Source: Gammaproteobacteria bacterium
Lineage (GTDB): Bacteria > Pseudomonadota > Gammaproteobacteria > JAKEHO01
Direction: 5' to 3'
DNA length: 43,155 nucleotides
Assembly (NCBI GenBank): GCA_027296625.1
Contig: JAPUIX010000160.1
Span: forward strand, 1-43,155
Shown here: one piece after another, positions 1 through 9,317 of the stretch
How the letters are laid out: each line of letters begins with the position of its first letter
How positions within the stretch are numbered: the stretch's first letter is position 1
Notes under the pieces: generated by a model
The model's database searches: none
What the model saw: only the letters and a program-made list of their open reading frames with translations
Told to the model about the DNA's origin: nothing
Program-made: the position numbers and the translations under genes

Positions 1-140
1 AGATGGTGATGCCGGGTGACAACGTGAAGATGACGGGGAAGTTGATTGCGCCGATTGCGATGGAAGAGGGATTGCGATTTGCCATTCGTGAAGGCGGCCG
101 TACCGTTGGTGCCGGCGTCGTCTCCAAAATAATCGAGTAA
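1..140 (+). CDS. tuf: Elongation factor Tu, C-terminal fragment
   Basis: This is the 3' end of an open frame that enters from the left edge; the visible 46 codons end in TAA at 138-140. The translation carries the closing signature of EF-Tu domain 3: [26 protein letters not shown] and [10 protein letters not shown]-Tu is the GTPase that delivers aminoacyl-tRNA to the ribosome. Only 5 bases separate it from rpsJ, so the two are probably cotranscribed, as in the classical str-S10 arrangement. The S10 leader and its regulatory structure, if present, must lie outside the window. Confidence 0.95.
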   Translation, partial: MVMPGDNVKMTGKLIAPIAMEEGLRFAIREGGRTVGAGVVSKIIE

Positions 141-145
141 GCGAG

Positions 146-457
146 ATGGCGGAGCAAATCATCCGAATACGTTTAAAGGCATTCGATCACCGATTGATTG
201 ATCAGTCAACGCGCGAGATTGTAGAAACCGCGAGACGCACGGGCGCACAAGTAAAGGGACCCATCCCTTTGCCAACGAAGAAGGAGCGTTTTACTGTTCT
301 TATATCACCACATGTAAATAAGGATGCCCGGGACCAGTATGAGATCCGTACGCATAAGCGATTGCTGGATATTGTCAATCCGACCGAAAAGACGGTCGAT
401 GCGCTGATGAAGCTTGATCTTGCGGCCGGAGTTGAGGTCCAGATTAAACTGAATTAG
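146..457 (+). CDS. rpsJ: 30S ribosomal protein S10
   Basis: The 103-residue product matches S10 over its full length and has exactly the enterobacterial length. It shows the [14 protein letters not shown] start, the [15 protein letters not shown] segment and the YEIRTHKR loop. S10 sits in the head of the 30S subunit and also acts in NusB/NusE-dependent antitermination. The ATG at 146 follows a GAG five bases upstream and lies just after the tuf stop. It is the first gene of the S10 cluster here. Confidence 0.97.
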   Translation: MAEQIIRIRLKAFDHRLIDQSTREIVETARRTGAQVKGPIPLPTKKERFTVLISPHVNKDARDQYEIRTHKRLLDIVNPTEKTVDALMKLDLAAGVEVQIKLN

Positions 458-532
458 CACCAAGAGCGCAGGACGTACCGAAGGACACCTTAATTATAAC
501 TAAGCATTGGGCAAAGAAAGCTGAGATAGGTA

Positions 533-1174
533 ATGATTGGAGTAGTTGGACGAAAGGCCGGTATGACGCGCATCTTTACTGATGAGGGGGTATCGGTGCC
601 CGTTACTGTCATTGAAGTCGCACCGAATCGTGTAACGCAGATCAAGTCGCCTGATCGGGATGGTTACCGTAGCGTGCAGGTAAGCTGGGGTTCTCGGCGT
701 CCTAACCGCCTTAGTAAGCCCCTTGCTGGCGTCTTCGCCAAGGCCGAAGTCGAGGCAGGTCGCGGTCTGGTTGAATTTACTCTCAAGGCCGGTGAGGGAG
801 AGGAGCTTGCCCCGGGCGGTGAGGTCAAGGTTGACGTGTTTGAAGTTGGGCAGAAGGTGGATGTCAGCGGCACCACAATCGGGAAAGGTTTCGCCGGGAC
901 GATCAAACGGCACAACTTCCGTTCAGGTGATGCGAGTCACGGAACTTCCAAGGCGCATCGCGCACCGGGCTCTATAGGGCAATGTCAGACGCCTGGCCGT
1001 GTGCTGAAAGGGAAGAAGATGGCTGGACACATGGGAAATGTGCGTCGCACCACCCAAAATTTAGAAGTCGTGCGTGTCGATACGGATCGCAACCTGCTCC
1101 TGATCAAGGGCGCGGTGCCAGGAGCTAAGGGCGGCGTTGTTCTCGTGCGGCCCGCGTGCAAGGAAGCTGGCTGA
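533..1174 (+). CDS. rplC: 50S ribosomal protein L3
   Basis: The 213-residue protein begins [15 protein letters not shown], the standard L3 start. It carries the central glycine- and basic-rich loop ([21 protein letters not shown] and [14 protein letters not shown]) that reaches toward the peptidyl transferase centre. A Gln in GQCQTPGRV sits at the position methylated by PrmB in relatives. A 75-base gap separates it from rpsJ; I see no convincing terminator there. L3 is an assembly-initiating 50S protein. Confidence 0.97.
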   Translation: MIGVVGRKAGMTRIFTDEGVSVPVTVIEVAPNRVTQIKSPDRDGYRSVQVSWGSRRPNRLSKPLAGVFAKAEVEAGRGLVEFTLKAGEGEELAPGGEVKVDVFEVGQKVDVSGTTIGKGFAGTIKRHNFRSGDASHGTSKAHRAPGSIGQCQTPGRVLKGKKMAGHMGNVRRTTQNLEVVRVDTDRNLLLIKGAVPGAKGGVVLVRPACKEAG

Positions 1175-1181
1175 GGATCAG

Positions 1182-1805
1182 ATGATGCAGTTGAGTGTAC
1201 ATCGAGCTAAGAAAGGTGGGGCTCGCACAGGGGTCGAAGTCTCCGATTCCGTGTTTGGAACGGAATTTAATGAAGCCCTGGTGCATCAGGTTGTCACAGC
1301 CTATCTCGCCGGTGGGCGTGCCGGTACGCGCGCGCAGAAAACGCGCGCTGAGAAGAGAGGAGGTGGTGCAAAACCGTGGCGTCAGAAAGGCATGGGTCGT
1401 GCGCGCGCAGGCTCCACTCGAAGCCCTCTATGGCGCGGTGGTGCTCCCACCTTTGCCGCGAAGCCGAAAAATTATGCCCAGAAAGTCAACAAGAAGATGT
1501 ACCGGTGCGCAATCCGCTCGATTATGTCGGAACTTGTTCGACAGGAGCGACTGCTCGTGATGGAAGATTTCTCCATTGACGCGCCAAAGACGCAAGAATT
1601 AGCGCAGAAGCTAAAATCGCTCGGCTTAGCCGATGTGCTGATTGTGGCTGAAGATGTGGATGAGAATCTCTATCTTGCGGCACGGAATCTTTCCCGAGTT
1701 GATGTTCGGGATGCGTCGGCGATTGATCCAGTAAGCCTTATCAGCTTTGAAAAGGTTGTGGTCACGAAGGCCGCCTTGAAGAAAATCGACGAGTGGCTGA
1801 CATGA
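1182..1805 (+). CDS. rplD: 50S ribosomal protein L4
   Basis: The frame is open from 1137, but I place the start at ATG 1182 ([13 protein letters not shown]), just after the rplC stop and 5 bases after a GAGG. The product is then 207 residues, close to the usual 201. The long extended loop ([20 protein letters not shown], then [19 protein letters not shown]) lines the peptide exit tunnel. In enteric bacteria L4 also represses its own operon through the S10 leader; that leader is not in view. Confidence 0.96.
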   Translation: MMQLSVHRAKKGGARTGVEVSDSVFGTEFNEALVHQVVTAYLAGGRAGTRAQKTRAEKRGGGAKPWRQKGMGRARAGSTRSPLWRGGAPTFAAKPKNYAQKVNKKMYRCAIRSIMSELVRQERLLVMEDFSIDAPKTQELAQKLKSLGLADVLIVAEDVDENLYLAARNLSRVDVRDASAIDPVSLISFEKVVVTKAALKKIDEWLT

Positions 1806-2098
1806 CGCGGGAACGACTGATGAAGGTGCTGCTTGGGCCACGTGTCACAGAGAAAAGCACCCGGCTTGCGGAGGCCAATCGACAATTTGTGTTTAAGGTG
1901 GTCAAGGATGCAACCAAACCTGAAATTAAAGAAGCCGTGGAGTTAATGTTTAATGTGCAGGTCGAATCAGTTCAGGTATGTAACGTAAAGGGTAAGAGTA
2001 AGTTGACGCAGCGTATTCCAGGGCGAAGAGCCAGCTGGAAGAAGGCCTACGTATGTCTGAAACCTGGTTTCGATATCGAGTTTATGGGGGCCCAATAG
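1802..2098 (+). CDS. rplW: 50S ribosomal protein L23
   Basis: The product aligns with L23 from [20 protein letters not shown] onward, so I choose the ATG at 1802. It overlaps the rplD stop as ATGA, a typical translational-coupling junction. A GTG at 1793 would add three residues. The 98 codons include the basic C-terminal stretch ([15 protein letters not shown]). L23 sits at the exit of the polypeptide tunnel and is the docking site for trigger factor and SRP. Confidence 0.96.
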   Translation: MTRERLMKVLLGPRVTEKSTRLAEANRQFVFKVVKDATKPEIKEAVELMFNVQVESVQVCNVKGKSKLTQRIPGRRASWKKAYVCLKPGFDIEFMGAQ

Positions 2099-2115
2099 TT
2101 GTTTAAGGGTTAGAC

Positions 2116-2943
2116 ATGCCAGTCATTAAGCCTAAACCAACATCACCTGGTCGCCGAGGGGTTATCCGGATCGTGACGCCGGAACTTTATAAAGGTGAGC
2201 CATACGGACCGTTACTGGAGAAGCAGACCAGGACGTCTGCACGGAATAATCGGGGCCGTATAACCGTTCGTCACCGTGGGGGTGGACATAAGCAACGCTA
2301 CCGAATCGTGGATTTCAAGCGAGATAAAGATGGTGTACCGGCCCGAGTGGAGCGCATCGAATATGACCCGAATCGATCTGCGCACATTGCCCTGATTCTC
2401 TATGCCGATGGCGAACGGCGCTACATCATTGCGCCGAAGGATATCGCTGTTGGCGACGTCGTTGTTTCTGGCACGGAGGCACCGATTAAGCCCGGAAATT
2501 GCTTGCAGCTTCGCAGCATCCCTATGGGTACGACAGTCCATTGCGTCGAACTTAAACCCGGTAAAGGGGCGCAACTCGCGCGCAGTGCTGGTGCCGCGGT
2601 CCAGCTTTTGGCTCGGGAAGGTGGTTACACGACACTCAGATTACGCTCGGGAGAAATACGGAAAGTCTCGACGGAGTGTCGTGCCACCATTGGTGAAATT
2701 GGGAATACTGAGCATTCACTGCGTGCCCTTGGTAAGGCGGGGGCGAAACGTTGGCGAGGTATTCGTCCGACAGTCCGCGGCGTTGCGATGAACCCGGTTG
2801 ATCATCCCCATGGTGGTGGCGAAGGGCGTACTGCGGGCGGTCGCCACCCCGTTACCCCTTGGGGTCAGCCTACCAAGGGCCACAAGACGCGGAAGACAAA
2901 ACGAACGGATCACTTGATCGTACGCCCTCGGCGGAAGAGCTAG
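2116..2943 (+). CDS. rplB: 50S ribosomal protein L2
   Basis: The 275-residue product has all L2 landmarks: [12 protein letters not shown] near the start, [36 protein letters not shown], and the highly conserved [16 protein letters not shown] loop near the C-terminus. Its conserved histidine is near the peptidyl transferase centre. It follows rplW after 17 bases and is followed by rpsS after 12, consistent with one transcript. L2 is required for subunit association and peptide-bond formation. Confidence 0.98.
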   Translation: MPVIKPKPTSPGRRGVIRIVTPELYKGEPYGPLLEKQTRTSARNNRGRITVRHRGGGHKQRYRIVDFKRDKDGVPARVERIEYDPNRSAHIALILYADGERRYIIAPKDIAVGDVVVSGTEAPIKPGNCLQLRSIPMGTTVHCVELKPGKGAQLARSAGAAVQLLAREGGYTTLRLRSGEIRKVSTECRATIGEIGNTEHSLRALGKAGAKRWRGIRPTVRGVAMNPVDHPHGGGEGRTAGGRHPVTPWGQPTKGHKTRKTKRTDHLIVRPRRKS

Positions 2944-2955
2944 CGAGGAATCAGG

Positions 2956-3231
2956 ATGCCACGTGCAATAAAAAAGGGCCCATTCGTTGACTATCATTTG
3001 GCAAAAAAGGTGGAGGAGGCGAAGGCAAGTAACGACAAACGGCCGATCAAAACCTGGTCTAGGCGGTCGATGATCGTTCCTGAGATGGTCGGCCTAACGA
3101 TCGCAGTGCATAACGGTCGCAAGCATATCCCAATTTACCTCACGGAGGACATGGTCGGTCATAAACTTGGGGAATTCGCCGCGACACGCACCTTTCGAGG
3201 CCATGTTGGGGACAAGAAGATCAGCAAATGA
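2956..3231 (+). CDS. rpsS: 30S ribosomal protein S19
   Basis: The 91-residue protein begins [15 protein letters not shown] and carries [42 protein letters not shown] and FRGHVG, the standard S19 sequence. S19 binds the head of the 30S subunit together with S13. The AGGAATCAGG stretch just before ATG 2956 provides a ribosome binding site. The stop codon overlaps an ATG at 3228 in the next frame, but the true rplV start is probably slightly further on. Confidence 0.97.
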   Translation: MPRAIKKGPFVDYHLAKKVEEAKASNDKRPIKTWSRRSMIVPEMVGLTIAVHNGRKHIPIYLTEDMVGHKLGEFAATRTFRGHVGDKKISK

Positions 3232-3245
3232 TGGCAGGGCTTGAA

Positions 3246-3581
3246 ATGGCGACCACTGCAACATTGAAGTATTCGCGCCTTTCTCCACAAAAGGCACGTC
3301 TAGTGGCAAATCAAATCCGTGGTCTGCCAGTAGAGCATGCACTGAATATCCTGACCTTCAGCAAGAAGAAAGCTGCCAGTGTGGTCAAAAAGGTTCTGGA
3401 ATCGGCAATCGCCAATGCCGAACACAATGATGGGGCGGATATCGATGAGTTGAAGGTGACAGCCATATCTGTTGATGGAGGACCGACGATGAAGCGATTT
3501 CGTCCTCGTGCGAAAGGCAGGGCAAGTCAGATCTTGAAACGGACGAGTCACATTATGGTGACCGTGTCGGACAAAGCTTAG
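3246..3581 (+). CDS. rplV: 50S ribosomal protein L22
   Basis: The frame opens at 3228, but family alignment (METIAKHRHAR in E. coli against [11 protein letters not shown] here) and the CAGGG at 3235-3239 favour ATG 3246. This gives 111 residues, close to the usual 110. The conserved run [20 protein letters not shown] and the extended tunnel-lining loop ([21 protein letters not shown]) are intact. L22 forms the exit-tunnel constriction with L4. It lies between rpsS and rpsC as in other S10 operons. Confidence 0.95.
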   Translation: MATTATLKYSRLSPQKARLVANQIRGLPVEHALNILTFSKKKAASVVKKVLESAIANAEHNDGADIDELKVTAISVDGGPTMKRFRPRAKGRASQILKRTSHIMVTVSDKA

Positions 3582-3591
3582 CGAGGTTGTT

Positions 3592-4269
3592 ATGGGGCAA
3601 AAGGTACACCCGGTTGGTTTTCGATTAGGCATCATCAAGGATTGGTCGTCGACTTGGTACGCGGATTCCAAGAATTATTCAGACTATCTCAATGTCGATC
3701 TCAAAGTACGTGCCTTTTTGAGAAAGAAGCTAGCGCACGCATCTGTGAGCCGTATCCAAATTGAACGGCCGGCACATAATGCCCGGATCATCATACACAC
3801 CGCTCGGCCTGGGATTGTGATTGGGAAAAAGGGCGGGGACATTGATCGCTTGCGCAAGGAGGTGTCAGACATGATGGGGATCCCGGCACACATTAGCGTT
3901 GAAGAGATTCGCAAACCGGAACTTGATGCCCAGCTCGTGGCCGAGAGTGTAGCGCAACAGATTGCGCGACGTATCATGTTCCGCCGCGCCATGAAGCGCG
4001 CTGTAACGAACACGATGCGGCTTGGGGCTCTAGGAATGAAGATCAACGTGAGTGGCCGGTTAAATGGTGCTGAAATCGCGCGTTCAGAGTGGTATCGGGA
4101 AGGTCGTGTGCCATTGCATACGCTGCGTGCAGATATTGATTACGGCTTCGCTGAGGCATACACAACTTACGGGGTTATCGGTATCAAAGTCTGGATCTTC
4201 AAAGGCGAGGTTCTTGGCTCTGGTGACGTGGACGAAGAAGTTGCACCAGACACCACTGCGGCAAAATAG
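3592..4269 (+). CDS. rpsC: 30S ribosomal protein S3
   Basis: The 225-residue protein starts [14 protein letters not shown]. It has the KH-type RNA-binding segment ending in [16 protein letters not shown] and the C-terminal domain with [17 protein letters not shown] and [16 protein letters not shown]3 lines the mRNA entry channel and contributes to mRNA helicase activity. AGCGAGGTTGTT upstream contains a GAGG Shine-Dalgarno. It is one of the larger members of the S10 operon and is intact. Confidence 0.97.
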   Translation: MGQKVHPVGFRLGIIKDWSSTWYADSKNYSDYLNVDLKVRAFLRKKLAHASVSRIQIERPAHNARIIIHTARPGIVIGKKGGDIDRLRKEVSDMMGIPAHISVEEIRKPELDAQLVAESVAQQIARRIMFRRAMKRAVTNTMRLGALGMKINVSGRLNGAEIARSEWYREGRVPLHTLRADIDYGFAEAYTTYGVIGIKVWIFKGEVLGSGDVDEEVAPDTTAAK

Positions 4270-4281
4270 TGGATTTGGGAC

Positions 4282-4695
4282 ATGTTACAGCCGAAAAAGA
4301 CCAAGTTTAGGAAACAGAGCAAAGGGCGGAATCGTGGATTGGCGACGTCTGGTAATAAGGTGAGTTTTGGCGAATACGGTCTTAAAGCAGTGACCCGGGG
4401 GCGCATCACAGCCCGCCAGATCGAGGCCGCGCGTCGGGCCGTTACCCGGTATGTTAAGCGTGGTGCAAAGGTATGGATTCGGATCTTTCCCGATAAGCCG
4501 ATTTCCAAGAAGCCCGTGGAAGTGCGCATGGGCGGCGGCAAAGGTAACGTGGAATATTGGGTCGCACAGATTCAGCCTGGCCGTATGCTGTATGAGATCG
4601 AAGGTGTTCCTGAGCAGATTGCGCGTGAGGCGTTTCGGCTAGCGGCGGCAAAGCTCCCGGTTCAAACGAGTTTTGTATCCCGGACCATACTTTGA
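4282..4695 (+). CDS. rplP: 50S ribosomal protein L16
   Basis: The 137-residue product begins [19 protein letters not shown] and carries [25 protein letters not shown] and [20 protein letters not shown], typical L16. L16 helps position tRNA in the A site. The Arg in the MGGGKGN-preceding segment is the region hydroxylated in relatives. Its TGA stop at 4693-4695 overlaps the rpmC ATG by one base, indicating coupled translation. Confidence 0.97.
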   Translation: MLQPKKTKFRKQSKGRNRGLATSGNKVSFGEYGLKAVTRGRITARQIEAARRAVTRYVKRGAKVWIRIFPDKPISKKPVEVRMGGGKGNVEYWVAQIQPGRMLYEIEGVPEQIAREAFRLAAAKLPVQTSFVSRTIL

Positions 4696-4895
4696 TGAAA
4701 CCAGGCAGTTTACGAGAGAAAAAGCCAGAGGAGCTGCAGTCACTCCTTCGTGATCTGCATCGGGAGAAATTTAACCTGCGTATGCAGAATGGTGCAGGGC
4801 AGCTTAGCAAACATACTCAATTAAGGGCAGTTCGACGCGATATTGCCAGAATAAAGACAGTGCTGAAAGAGCATACGGTGGTTGACGCAAAATGA
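4695..4895 (+). CDS. rpmC: 50S ribosomal protein L29
   Basis: The 66-residue all-helical protein contains [26 protein letters not shown] and [10 protein letters not shown], which are diagnostic for L29. A TTG three bases upstream extends the frame by one codon, but the ATG at 4695 is the better start because it overlaps the rplP stop in a TGATG junction. L29 sits by the tunnel exit next to L23. The next gene overlaps its stop as ATGA. Confidence 0.95.
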   Translation: MKPGSLREKKPEELQSLLRDLHREKFNLRMQNGAGQLSKHTQLRAVRRDIARIKTVLKEHTVVDAK

Positions 4896-5158
4896 CTGAT
4901 GTATCGCAGGGACCTAGGAGTCTTACTGGTCGGGTTGTAAGCAATAGGATGGAGAAGACCATTGCAGTTCTGGTACAACGCACAGTTAAACACCCCCTCT
5001 ATAAAAAATATATTCGCCGTACGACGAAATTTCTGGCACACGATGAAAATAACGAATGTAAGGAGGGTGATGTGGTAACAATTGAGGAATGCCGGCCCAT
5101 CTCCAAACGGAAAGCATGGCGCTTACAGAAAATCGTGAATCGTGGACCAGAGCTTTAA
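4892..5158 (+). CDS. rpsQ: 30S ribosomal protein S17
   Basis: The 88-residue product has the S17 OB-fold signature: [32 protein letters not shown] and the closing segment [25 protein letters not shown]17 is a primary 16S rRNA-binding protein. Its ATG overlaps the rpmC stop by four bases. It is the last gene of the S10 group; a 74-base gap with a hairpin separates it from the spc group. Confidence 0.97.
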   Translation: MTDVSQGPRSLTGRVVSNRMEKTIAVLVQRTVKHPLYKKYIRRTTKFLAHDENNECKEGDVVTIEECRPISKRKAWRLQKIVNRGPEL

Positions 5159-5170
5159 TAGAATGCATTA

Positions 5171-5191
5171 GATGTTGGAATGCGCAACATC
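5171..5191 (+). other. Hairpin between the S10 and spc gene groups
   Basis: GATGTTG (5171-5177) and CAACATC (5185-5191) form a perfect 7-bp stem around a 7-base loop, in the 74-base gap between rpsQ and rplN. No T-run follows, so it is not an intrinsic terminator. It could mark an RNA-processing or attenuation site at the operon boundary. The function is an inference from position only. Confidence 0.4.
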
Positions 5192-5232
5192 AGAAATAAG
5201 TGAAAGAGACTGCGAGTTAGCTGAGATAAGCC

Positions 5233-5601
5233 ATGATACAGATGCAGACAGTGCTCGATTCCGCCGATAATAGCGGTGCTCGCCGCCTTATGTGCATTAA
5301 AGTCCTCGGCGGGTCTCGCAGGCGCTACGCCGGCATCGGTGACATTGTTAAGGTGAGCGTTAAGGAAGCGATACCGCGGGGAAAAGTAAAGAAAGGAGAG
5401 ATCTATAATGCCGTCGTGGTTCGCACGAAGAAAGGCGTGCGGAGACCGGATGGTTCCTTGATTCGCTTTGACAGCAATGCCGCTGTCTTGCTTAATAATC
5501 AGCTACAGCCGATAGGTACCCGCATTTTCGGACCGGTAACGCGGGAATTGAGAAGTGAACGCTTCATGAAGATCATTTCGCTTGCTCCTGAGGTCCTGTA
5601 G
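5233..5601 (+). CDS. rplN: 50S ribosomal protein L14
   Basis: The 122-residue protein begins [33 protein letters not shown], typical of L14, and carries [27 protein letters not shown] and GPVTRELR. L14 is at the subunit interface and binds L19 and the silencing factor RsfS in other bacteria. It heads the spc group, as in E. coli. The upstream Shine-Dalgarno (GAGATAAG) is modest. Confidence 0.97.
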   Translation: MIQMQTVLDSADNSGARRLMCIKVLGGSRRRYAGIGDIVKVSVKEAIPRGKVKKGEIYNAVVVRTKKGVRRPDGSLIRFDSNAAVLLNNQLQPIGTRIFGPVTRELRSERFMKIISLAPEVL

Positions 5602-5615
5602 ACCGGGTAGCCGTC

Positions 5616-5933
5616 ATGCAGAAAATACGCAAGGGTGATGAGATCGTCGTGCTAACTGGCAAGGATAAAGGTAAGCGAGGTGTAGTGCTGCGCGTGTATC
5701 CCGATCACCGGGTAAGTATAGAGAACGTCAATATGGTCAAAAGGCACACGAAGCCAAACCCAATGCGAGGAACAGCCGGTGGAATTATCGAAAAGGAAAT
5801 GCCGATTCATGTTTCGAATGTGGCCTTGTATAACTCTGTTACAAAAAAACCAGACAGGGTTGGGTTCAAGGTGCTTGAAGACAGACGCAAGGTGCGCTAT
5901 TTCAAGTCCAATAACGAAGTGCTAGATGCGTGA
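5616..5933 (+). CDS. rplX: 50S ribosomal protein L24
   Basis: The 105-residue product shows the KOW motif near the N-terminus ([22 protein letters not shown]) and [12 protein letters not shown] with [15 protein letters not shown], all diagnostic of L24. L24 initiates 50S assembly and sits by the tunnel exit. It lies 14 bases after rplN. A GTG at its stop codon opens the rplE frame, although rplE probably begins at a downstream ATG. Confidence 0.97.
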   Translation: MQKIRKGDEIVVLTGKDKGKRGVVLRVYPDHRVSIENVNMVKRHTKPNPMRGTAGGIIEKEMPIHVSNVALYNSVTKKPDRVGFKVLEDRRKVRYFKSNNEVLDA

Positions 5934-5947
5934 TTTTGGGTAAAAGT

Positions 5948-6487
5948 ATGGCTAGGCTGCATAACTATTACCAAGAAGTTGTGGTCAAACAGTTACAGGA
6001 CCAGTTTGGTCACAAAGGAATTAGCGAGGTTCCACGGCTGTCAAAGATCACTCTGAACATGGGTATTGGTGAGGCAGTTGCCGACAAGAAGGTGGTAGAG
6101 AACGCACTAAGCGACCTAAAGCGTATATCAGGTCAAAAGGCAATAGTTAACTTGGCACGTACGTCTATTGCTGCGTTTAAGATACGGGCTGGCTTTCCTG
6201 TCGGGTGCAAGGTCACTTTGCGCAAGGAGCGCCTGTACGAATTTTTTGATCGTCTGATCAGCATAGCGATTCCGCGTATAAGGGACTTCCGTGGGTTTAG
6301 CCCGAGTTCATTTGATGGTCGTGGGAATTACAGCTTAGGCGTAAAGGAACAAATCATCTTTCCAGAGATCGATTATGACAAGATTGATGCCATCCGTGGT
6401 CTTGACATTACGATAACGACGACTGCACGGTCTGATGAAGAAGGTCGTGCGCTGCTAGCGGCATTTAATTTCCCTTTCCGCAGTTGA
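5948..6487 (+). CDS. rplE: 50S ribosomal protein L5
   Basis: The frame opens with a GTG at 5930 overlapping the rplX stop, but the family start (E. coli MAKLHDYYKDEVV) corresponds to [12 protein letters not shown] at ATG 5948. That start gives 179 residues, exactly the E. coli length. Conserved parts include [41 protein letters not shown] and [12 protein letters not shown]5 binds 5S rRNA and contacts P-site tRNA. The rplE start region of E. coli holds the S8 repressor site; I could not verify that structure here. Confidence 0.95.
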   Translation: MARLHNYYQEVVVKQLQDQFGHKGISEVPRLSKITLNMGIGEAVADKKVVENALSDLKRISGQKAIVNLARTSIAAFKIRAGFPVGCKVTLRKERLYEFFDRLISIAIPRIRDFRGFSPSSFDGRGNYSLGVKEQIIFPEIDYDKIDAIRGLDITITTTARSDEEGRALLAAFNFPFRS

Positions 6488-6503
6488 TTGATAAGAGGTT
6501 ATT

Positions 6504-6809
6504 ATGGCGAAGTGTTCAATGATAAATCGTGAGACAAAGCGGCTTCGCATGGTGAAAAGATATGCATCGAAACGTGCTGAGCTGAAGGCAGCAGCCAAAA
6601 ATATGAACCTCAGCGAGGAAGCGCGACAGGATGCTCGCCGGAAGCTCAACAGTTTGCCACGGGACTCAAGTCGTGTGCGTTTACGGAATCGGTGCAGTAT
6701 TACGGGACGGCCTCACGGCTTCTATCGGAAATTTGGTCTTGGGCGTAATAAATTGCGCGAGGCCGCGATGCGGGGCGATGTCCCGGGGCTTGTTAAGGCG
6801 AGTTGGTAA
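6504..6809 (+). CDS. rpsN: 30S ribosomal protein S14
   Basis: The 101-residue S14 is the long, zinc-free form: the C-terminal half reads [27 protein letters not shown] without the CxxC pairs of short S14. This form is typical of proteobacteria and supports the taxonomic reading. A GAGG lies about 8 bases before the ATG at 6504. It is located between rplE and rpsH, the usual place in the spc operon. Confidence 0.97.
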   Translation: MAKCSMINRETKRLRMVKRYASKRAELKAAAKNMNLSEEARQDARRKLNSLPRDSSRVRLRNRCSITGRPHGFYRKFGLGRNKLREAAMRGDVPGLVKASW

Positions 6810-6855
6810 GAAATTTGCGGGCGTTATGGCATTTGAGGTGTAGGGTAATAGTCAT

Positions 6856-7251
6856 ATGAGCATGCAAGATCCGATAGCGGATATGTTAACCCGCATACGA
6901 AATGGTCAGATGGTAGAGAAGAAGCAGGTAACGATGCCGACTTCCAAGGTGAAAGTTGCTATCGCCAAGATATTGAAGGACGAAGGTTATGTTACTGACT
7001 ATGTAACTGAGACCGTCGATGGCAAGCTAGCGTTGACGATTGTTCTGAAATATTTTGCGGGGAAACCCGTTATTGAGTCGCTGCAGCGAGTCAGCCGTCC
7101 CGGCCTGCGCATGTACAGGTCAAAGGGCGATCTTCCTGCAGTGGTGGGCGGTTTGGGAGTTGCTATTATTTCCACATCTCACGGTGTGATGACGGATCGG
7201 GCTGCCCGCGCCCAAGGTTTTGGGGGCGAAGTCCTTTGTTTCGTAACATGA
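6856..7251 (+). CDS. rpsH: 30S ribosomal protein S8
   Basis: The 131-residue product starts [18 protein letters not shown] and contains [15 protein letters not shown] and [17 protein letters not shown], the classical S8 pattern. S8 binds the central domain of 16S rRNA and in enteric bacteria represses the spc operon by binding rplE mRNA. It is separated from rpsN by 46 bases with no obvious secondary element. The product is complete. Confidence 0.97.
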   Translation: MSMQDPIADMLTRIRNGQMVEKKQVTMPTSKVKVAIAKILKDEGYVTDYVTETVDGKLALTIVLKYFAGKPVIESLQRVSRPGLRMYRSKGDLPAVVGGLGVAIISTSHGVMTDRAARAQGFGGEVLCFVT

Positions 7252-7262
7252 TCTAGATCACG

Positions 7263-7796
7263 ATGTCACGAATAGCGAATATTCCTGTTGAGATACCGCC
7301 TAACGTTGAGGTGACCCTTGATGGACGAAAGGTAACCGTCAAGGGCCCAAAGGGTACGCTTGAGCAACAAGTGCATCCTTTGGTGCAGGTCGACCGGGAG
7401 GATAATGTGCTCAAAATTTCGGCGCGGGATGAATCCAAGCCTGCAAAAGAATTGTCGGGTACGACACGTGCGAACCTGAGTAATATGGTGACCGGGGTCT
7501 CCGAAGGTTTCTCACGCAGGTTGCAGATCATTGGTGTCGGGTACCGCGCACAAACGCAGGGCAAGGTCCTGGATCTAGTGGTCGGTACTTCACATGCGAT
7601 CAAGTTCCAAATCCCGGACGGGATCACTGTCGAGACGCCGAGTCCGACGGAAATAGTCGTTCGTGGATTTGATAAACAGAAGGTGGGGCAGGCTGCTGCC
7701 CAGATCCGTGCTTATCGGCCACCAGAACCCTATAAAGGCAAAGGCGTCCGTTATGTGGATGAAATGGTTATCCGCAAGGAAGCCAAGAAGGCTTAA
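7263..7796 (+). CDS. rplF: 50S ribosomal protein L6
   Basis: The 177-residue protein has the two-domain L6 pattern: [17 protein letters not shown] and [10 protein letters not shown] in the first repeat, then [15 protein letters not shown] and the C-terminal [13 protein letters not shown] motif. The length equals the E. coli protein. L6 binds 23S rRNA near the sarcin-ricin loop. It is spaced 11 bases from rpsH and 5 from rplR. Confidence 0.97.
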   Translation: MSRIANIPVEIPPNVEVTLDGRKVTVKGPKGTLEQQVHPLVQVDREDNVLKISARDESKPAKELSGTTRANLSNMVTGVSEGFSRRLQIIGVGYRAQTQGKVLDLVVGTSHAIKFQIPDGITVETPSPTEIVVRGFDKQKVGQAAAQIRAYRPPEPYKGKGVRYVDEMVIRKEAKKA

Positions 7797-7801
7797 GATC
7801 C

Positions 7802-8161
7802 ATGGCTTTTAGCAGGAAAGAGTCGCGTCTACGCCGTGCCCGCCGCGGGCGGGCAAAGATTAGAGAACTTGCAATGACGAGGTTGTGTGTGCACAGGACA
7901 CCGCGGCATCTGTACGCGCAGATCATAACGCCCAGTGACGCAAGCGTACTCGCCAGTGCGTCCACCTTGGACAAAGAAGTTAAGGGTAAAGTTAAAAATG
8001 GCGGCAATGTCGCTGCTGCAGTACTGGTGGGTGAGGTGATTGCGAAACGCGCTACAAAAGCTGGGATCACCAAGGTTGCTTTCGACCGTTCCGGCTTCAA
8101 ATATCATGGCCGGGTAAAAGCACTGGCAGATGCTGCCCGTGAACATGGTCTCCAGTTCTGA
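7802..8161 (+). CDS. rplR: 50S ribosomal protein L18
   Basis: The 119-residue product contains the 5S rRNA-binding core of L18: [26 protein letters not shown], and the end [29 protein letters not shown]. It begins five bases after the rplF stop. L18 carries 5S rRNA into the 50S subunit together with L5. The length agrees with E. coli L18 (117). Confidence 0.96.
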   Translation: MAFSRKESRLRRARRGRAKIRELAMTRLCVHRTPRHLYAQIITPSDASVLASASTLDKEVKGKVKNGGNVAAAVLVGEVIAKRATKAGITKVAFDRSGFKYHGRVKALADAAREHGLQF

Positions 8162-8170
8162 GGGCTTTGC

Positions 8171-8677
8171 ATGGCAGTTGTAAAACCCATTCGTGAGACT
8201 GACGAGCTTCTAGAAAAACTTGTCGCCATCAAGCGTGTTGCCAAAGTGGTCAAGGGGGGGCGCCAATTTGGCTTTGCTGCGCTCGCGATGGTCGGGGATG
8301 GCAAGGGCAGAGTTGGTTTCGGTCGGGGAAAGGCTCGGGAAGTGCCGCTCGCGATTCAAAAGGCGATGGAGAACGCGCGCCGTAACATGATTGCAGTGCC
8401 ATTGGACGGCAGGACGCTACCGTATGCCGTTACCGCAACCCATGGTGCGGCTAAAGTATTTATGAAACCGGCTTCTGAAGGCACAGGCATCATTGCTGGT
8501 GGAGCCATGCGAGCCGTCTTTGAAGTTCTGGGTGTGCACGATGTCTTGGCGAAGTCCTTGGGGTCTCCGAACGCGAATAATGTCATCCACGCCACAATGA
8601 ATGGGCTTCGCACTATGGTAACGCCCGATGAATTTGCGACAAAGCGTGGGAAGACCCTGGACGAAATACTGGGTTAG
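8171..8677 (+). CDS. rpsE: 30S ribosomal protein S5
   Basis: The 168-residue protein carries the S5 double-stranded RNA-binding domain ([28 protein letters not shown]) and the C-terminal fold ([37 protein letters not shown]). S5 influences decoding accuracy and lies at the mRNA entrance. Length matches the family (166 in E. coli). It is nine bases downstream of rplR. Confidence 0.97.
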   Translation: MAVVKPIRETDELLEKLVAIKRVAKVVKGGRQFGFAALAMVGDGKGRVGFGRGKAREVPLAIQKAMENARRNMIAVPLDGRTLPYAVTATHGAAKVFMKPASEGTGIIAGGAMRAVFEVLGVHDVLAKSLGSPNANNVIHATMNGLRTMVTPDEFATKRGKTLDEILG

Positions 8678-8680
8678 GTG

Positions 8681-8869
8681 ATGGCCAAAAAGAAGCAAAT
8701 TAAGGTGACGCTCGTCAAAAGTACTGTCGGGCGCCTGGCCTCGCACAAGGCTTGTATCATGGGTCTTGGGCTTCGACGAATTGGGCATACGGTCCTGCGT
8801 CAGGATACCCCTGAGAACCGTGGGATGATCAATAAGGTCGAGTATCTCCTCAAAGTCGAGGAACATTGA
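8681..8869 (+). CDS. rpmD: 50S ribosomal protein L30
   Basis: The 62-residue product matches L30: [48 protein letters not shown] at 8678 would add one codon, but the ATG at 8681 aligns with the family start. Only three bases separate it from the rpsE stop, so translation is probably coupled. L30 is a small 23S-binding protein present in most but not all bacteria. Confidence 0.95.
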   Translation: MAKKKQIKVTLVKSTVGRLASHKACIMGLGLRRIGHTVLRQDTPENRGMINKVEYLLKVEEH

Positions 8870-8870
8870 G

Positions 8871-9317
8871 ATGCGGTTGAATACTATCAAACCGGGTCCA
8901 GGCGCGCGAAAGGCGGGCAAGCGAGTGGGGCGCGGCATAGGCTCAGGGCTTGGCAGAACCGGTGGACGCGGCGATAAGGGGCAAAAATCGCGTTCAGGGG
9001 GCTACCACAAGGTTGGGTTTGAAGGTGGTCAGATGCCTCTGCAAAGGCGTCTACCCAAGTTTGGCTTCAGGTCCCGAATCGCGCGTACCACGGACGAGGT
9101 GCGCCTCCACGAGCTCGCCAAGGTAGAGTCTGAAATAATTAACATTGAGGCACTCAGACAAGCCGGGCTGGTATCTCACAACATTAAGCGCGTTAAGGTC
9201 ATTGCCCGGGGTACACTGGATAAGCCGGTGGTACTCCGTGGTATCGGTGTAACGAAGGGTGCACGGGCGGCGATAGAAGCATCAGGTGGGAAGATAGAGG
9301 GTTCGAATGGCGAATAG
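8871..9317 (+). CDS. rplO: 50S ribosomal protein L15
   Basis: The 148-residue protein has the glycine- and arginine-rich N-terminal extension of L15 ([26 protein letters not shown] and [13 protein letters not shown]) and the [17 protein letters not shown] motif. It ends inside the start of secY, overlapping it by 11 bases. That overlap suggests coupled synthesis of L15 and SecY, as in other proteobacteria. Confidence 0.96.
   Translation: MRLNTIKPGPGARKAGKRVGRGIGSGLGRTGGRGDKGQKSRSGGYHKVGFEGGQMPLQRRLPKFGFRSRIARTTDEVRLHELAKVESEIINIEALRQAGLVSHNIKRVKVIARGTLDKPVVLRGIGVTKGARAAIEASGGKIEGSNGE

Noticed and set aside
500-913. Long minus-strand frames opposite rplC
   Set aside because: They mirror the codon bias of L3 on the other strand, lack ribosome binding sites and have no family similarity.
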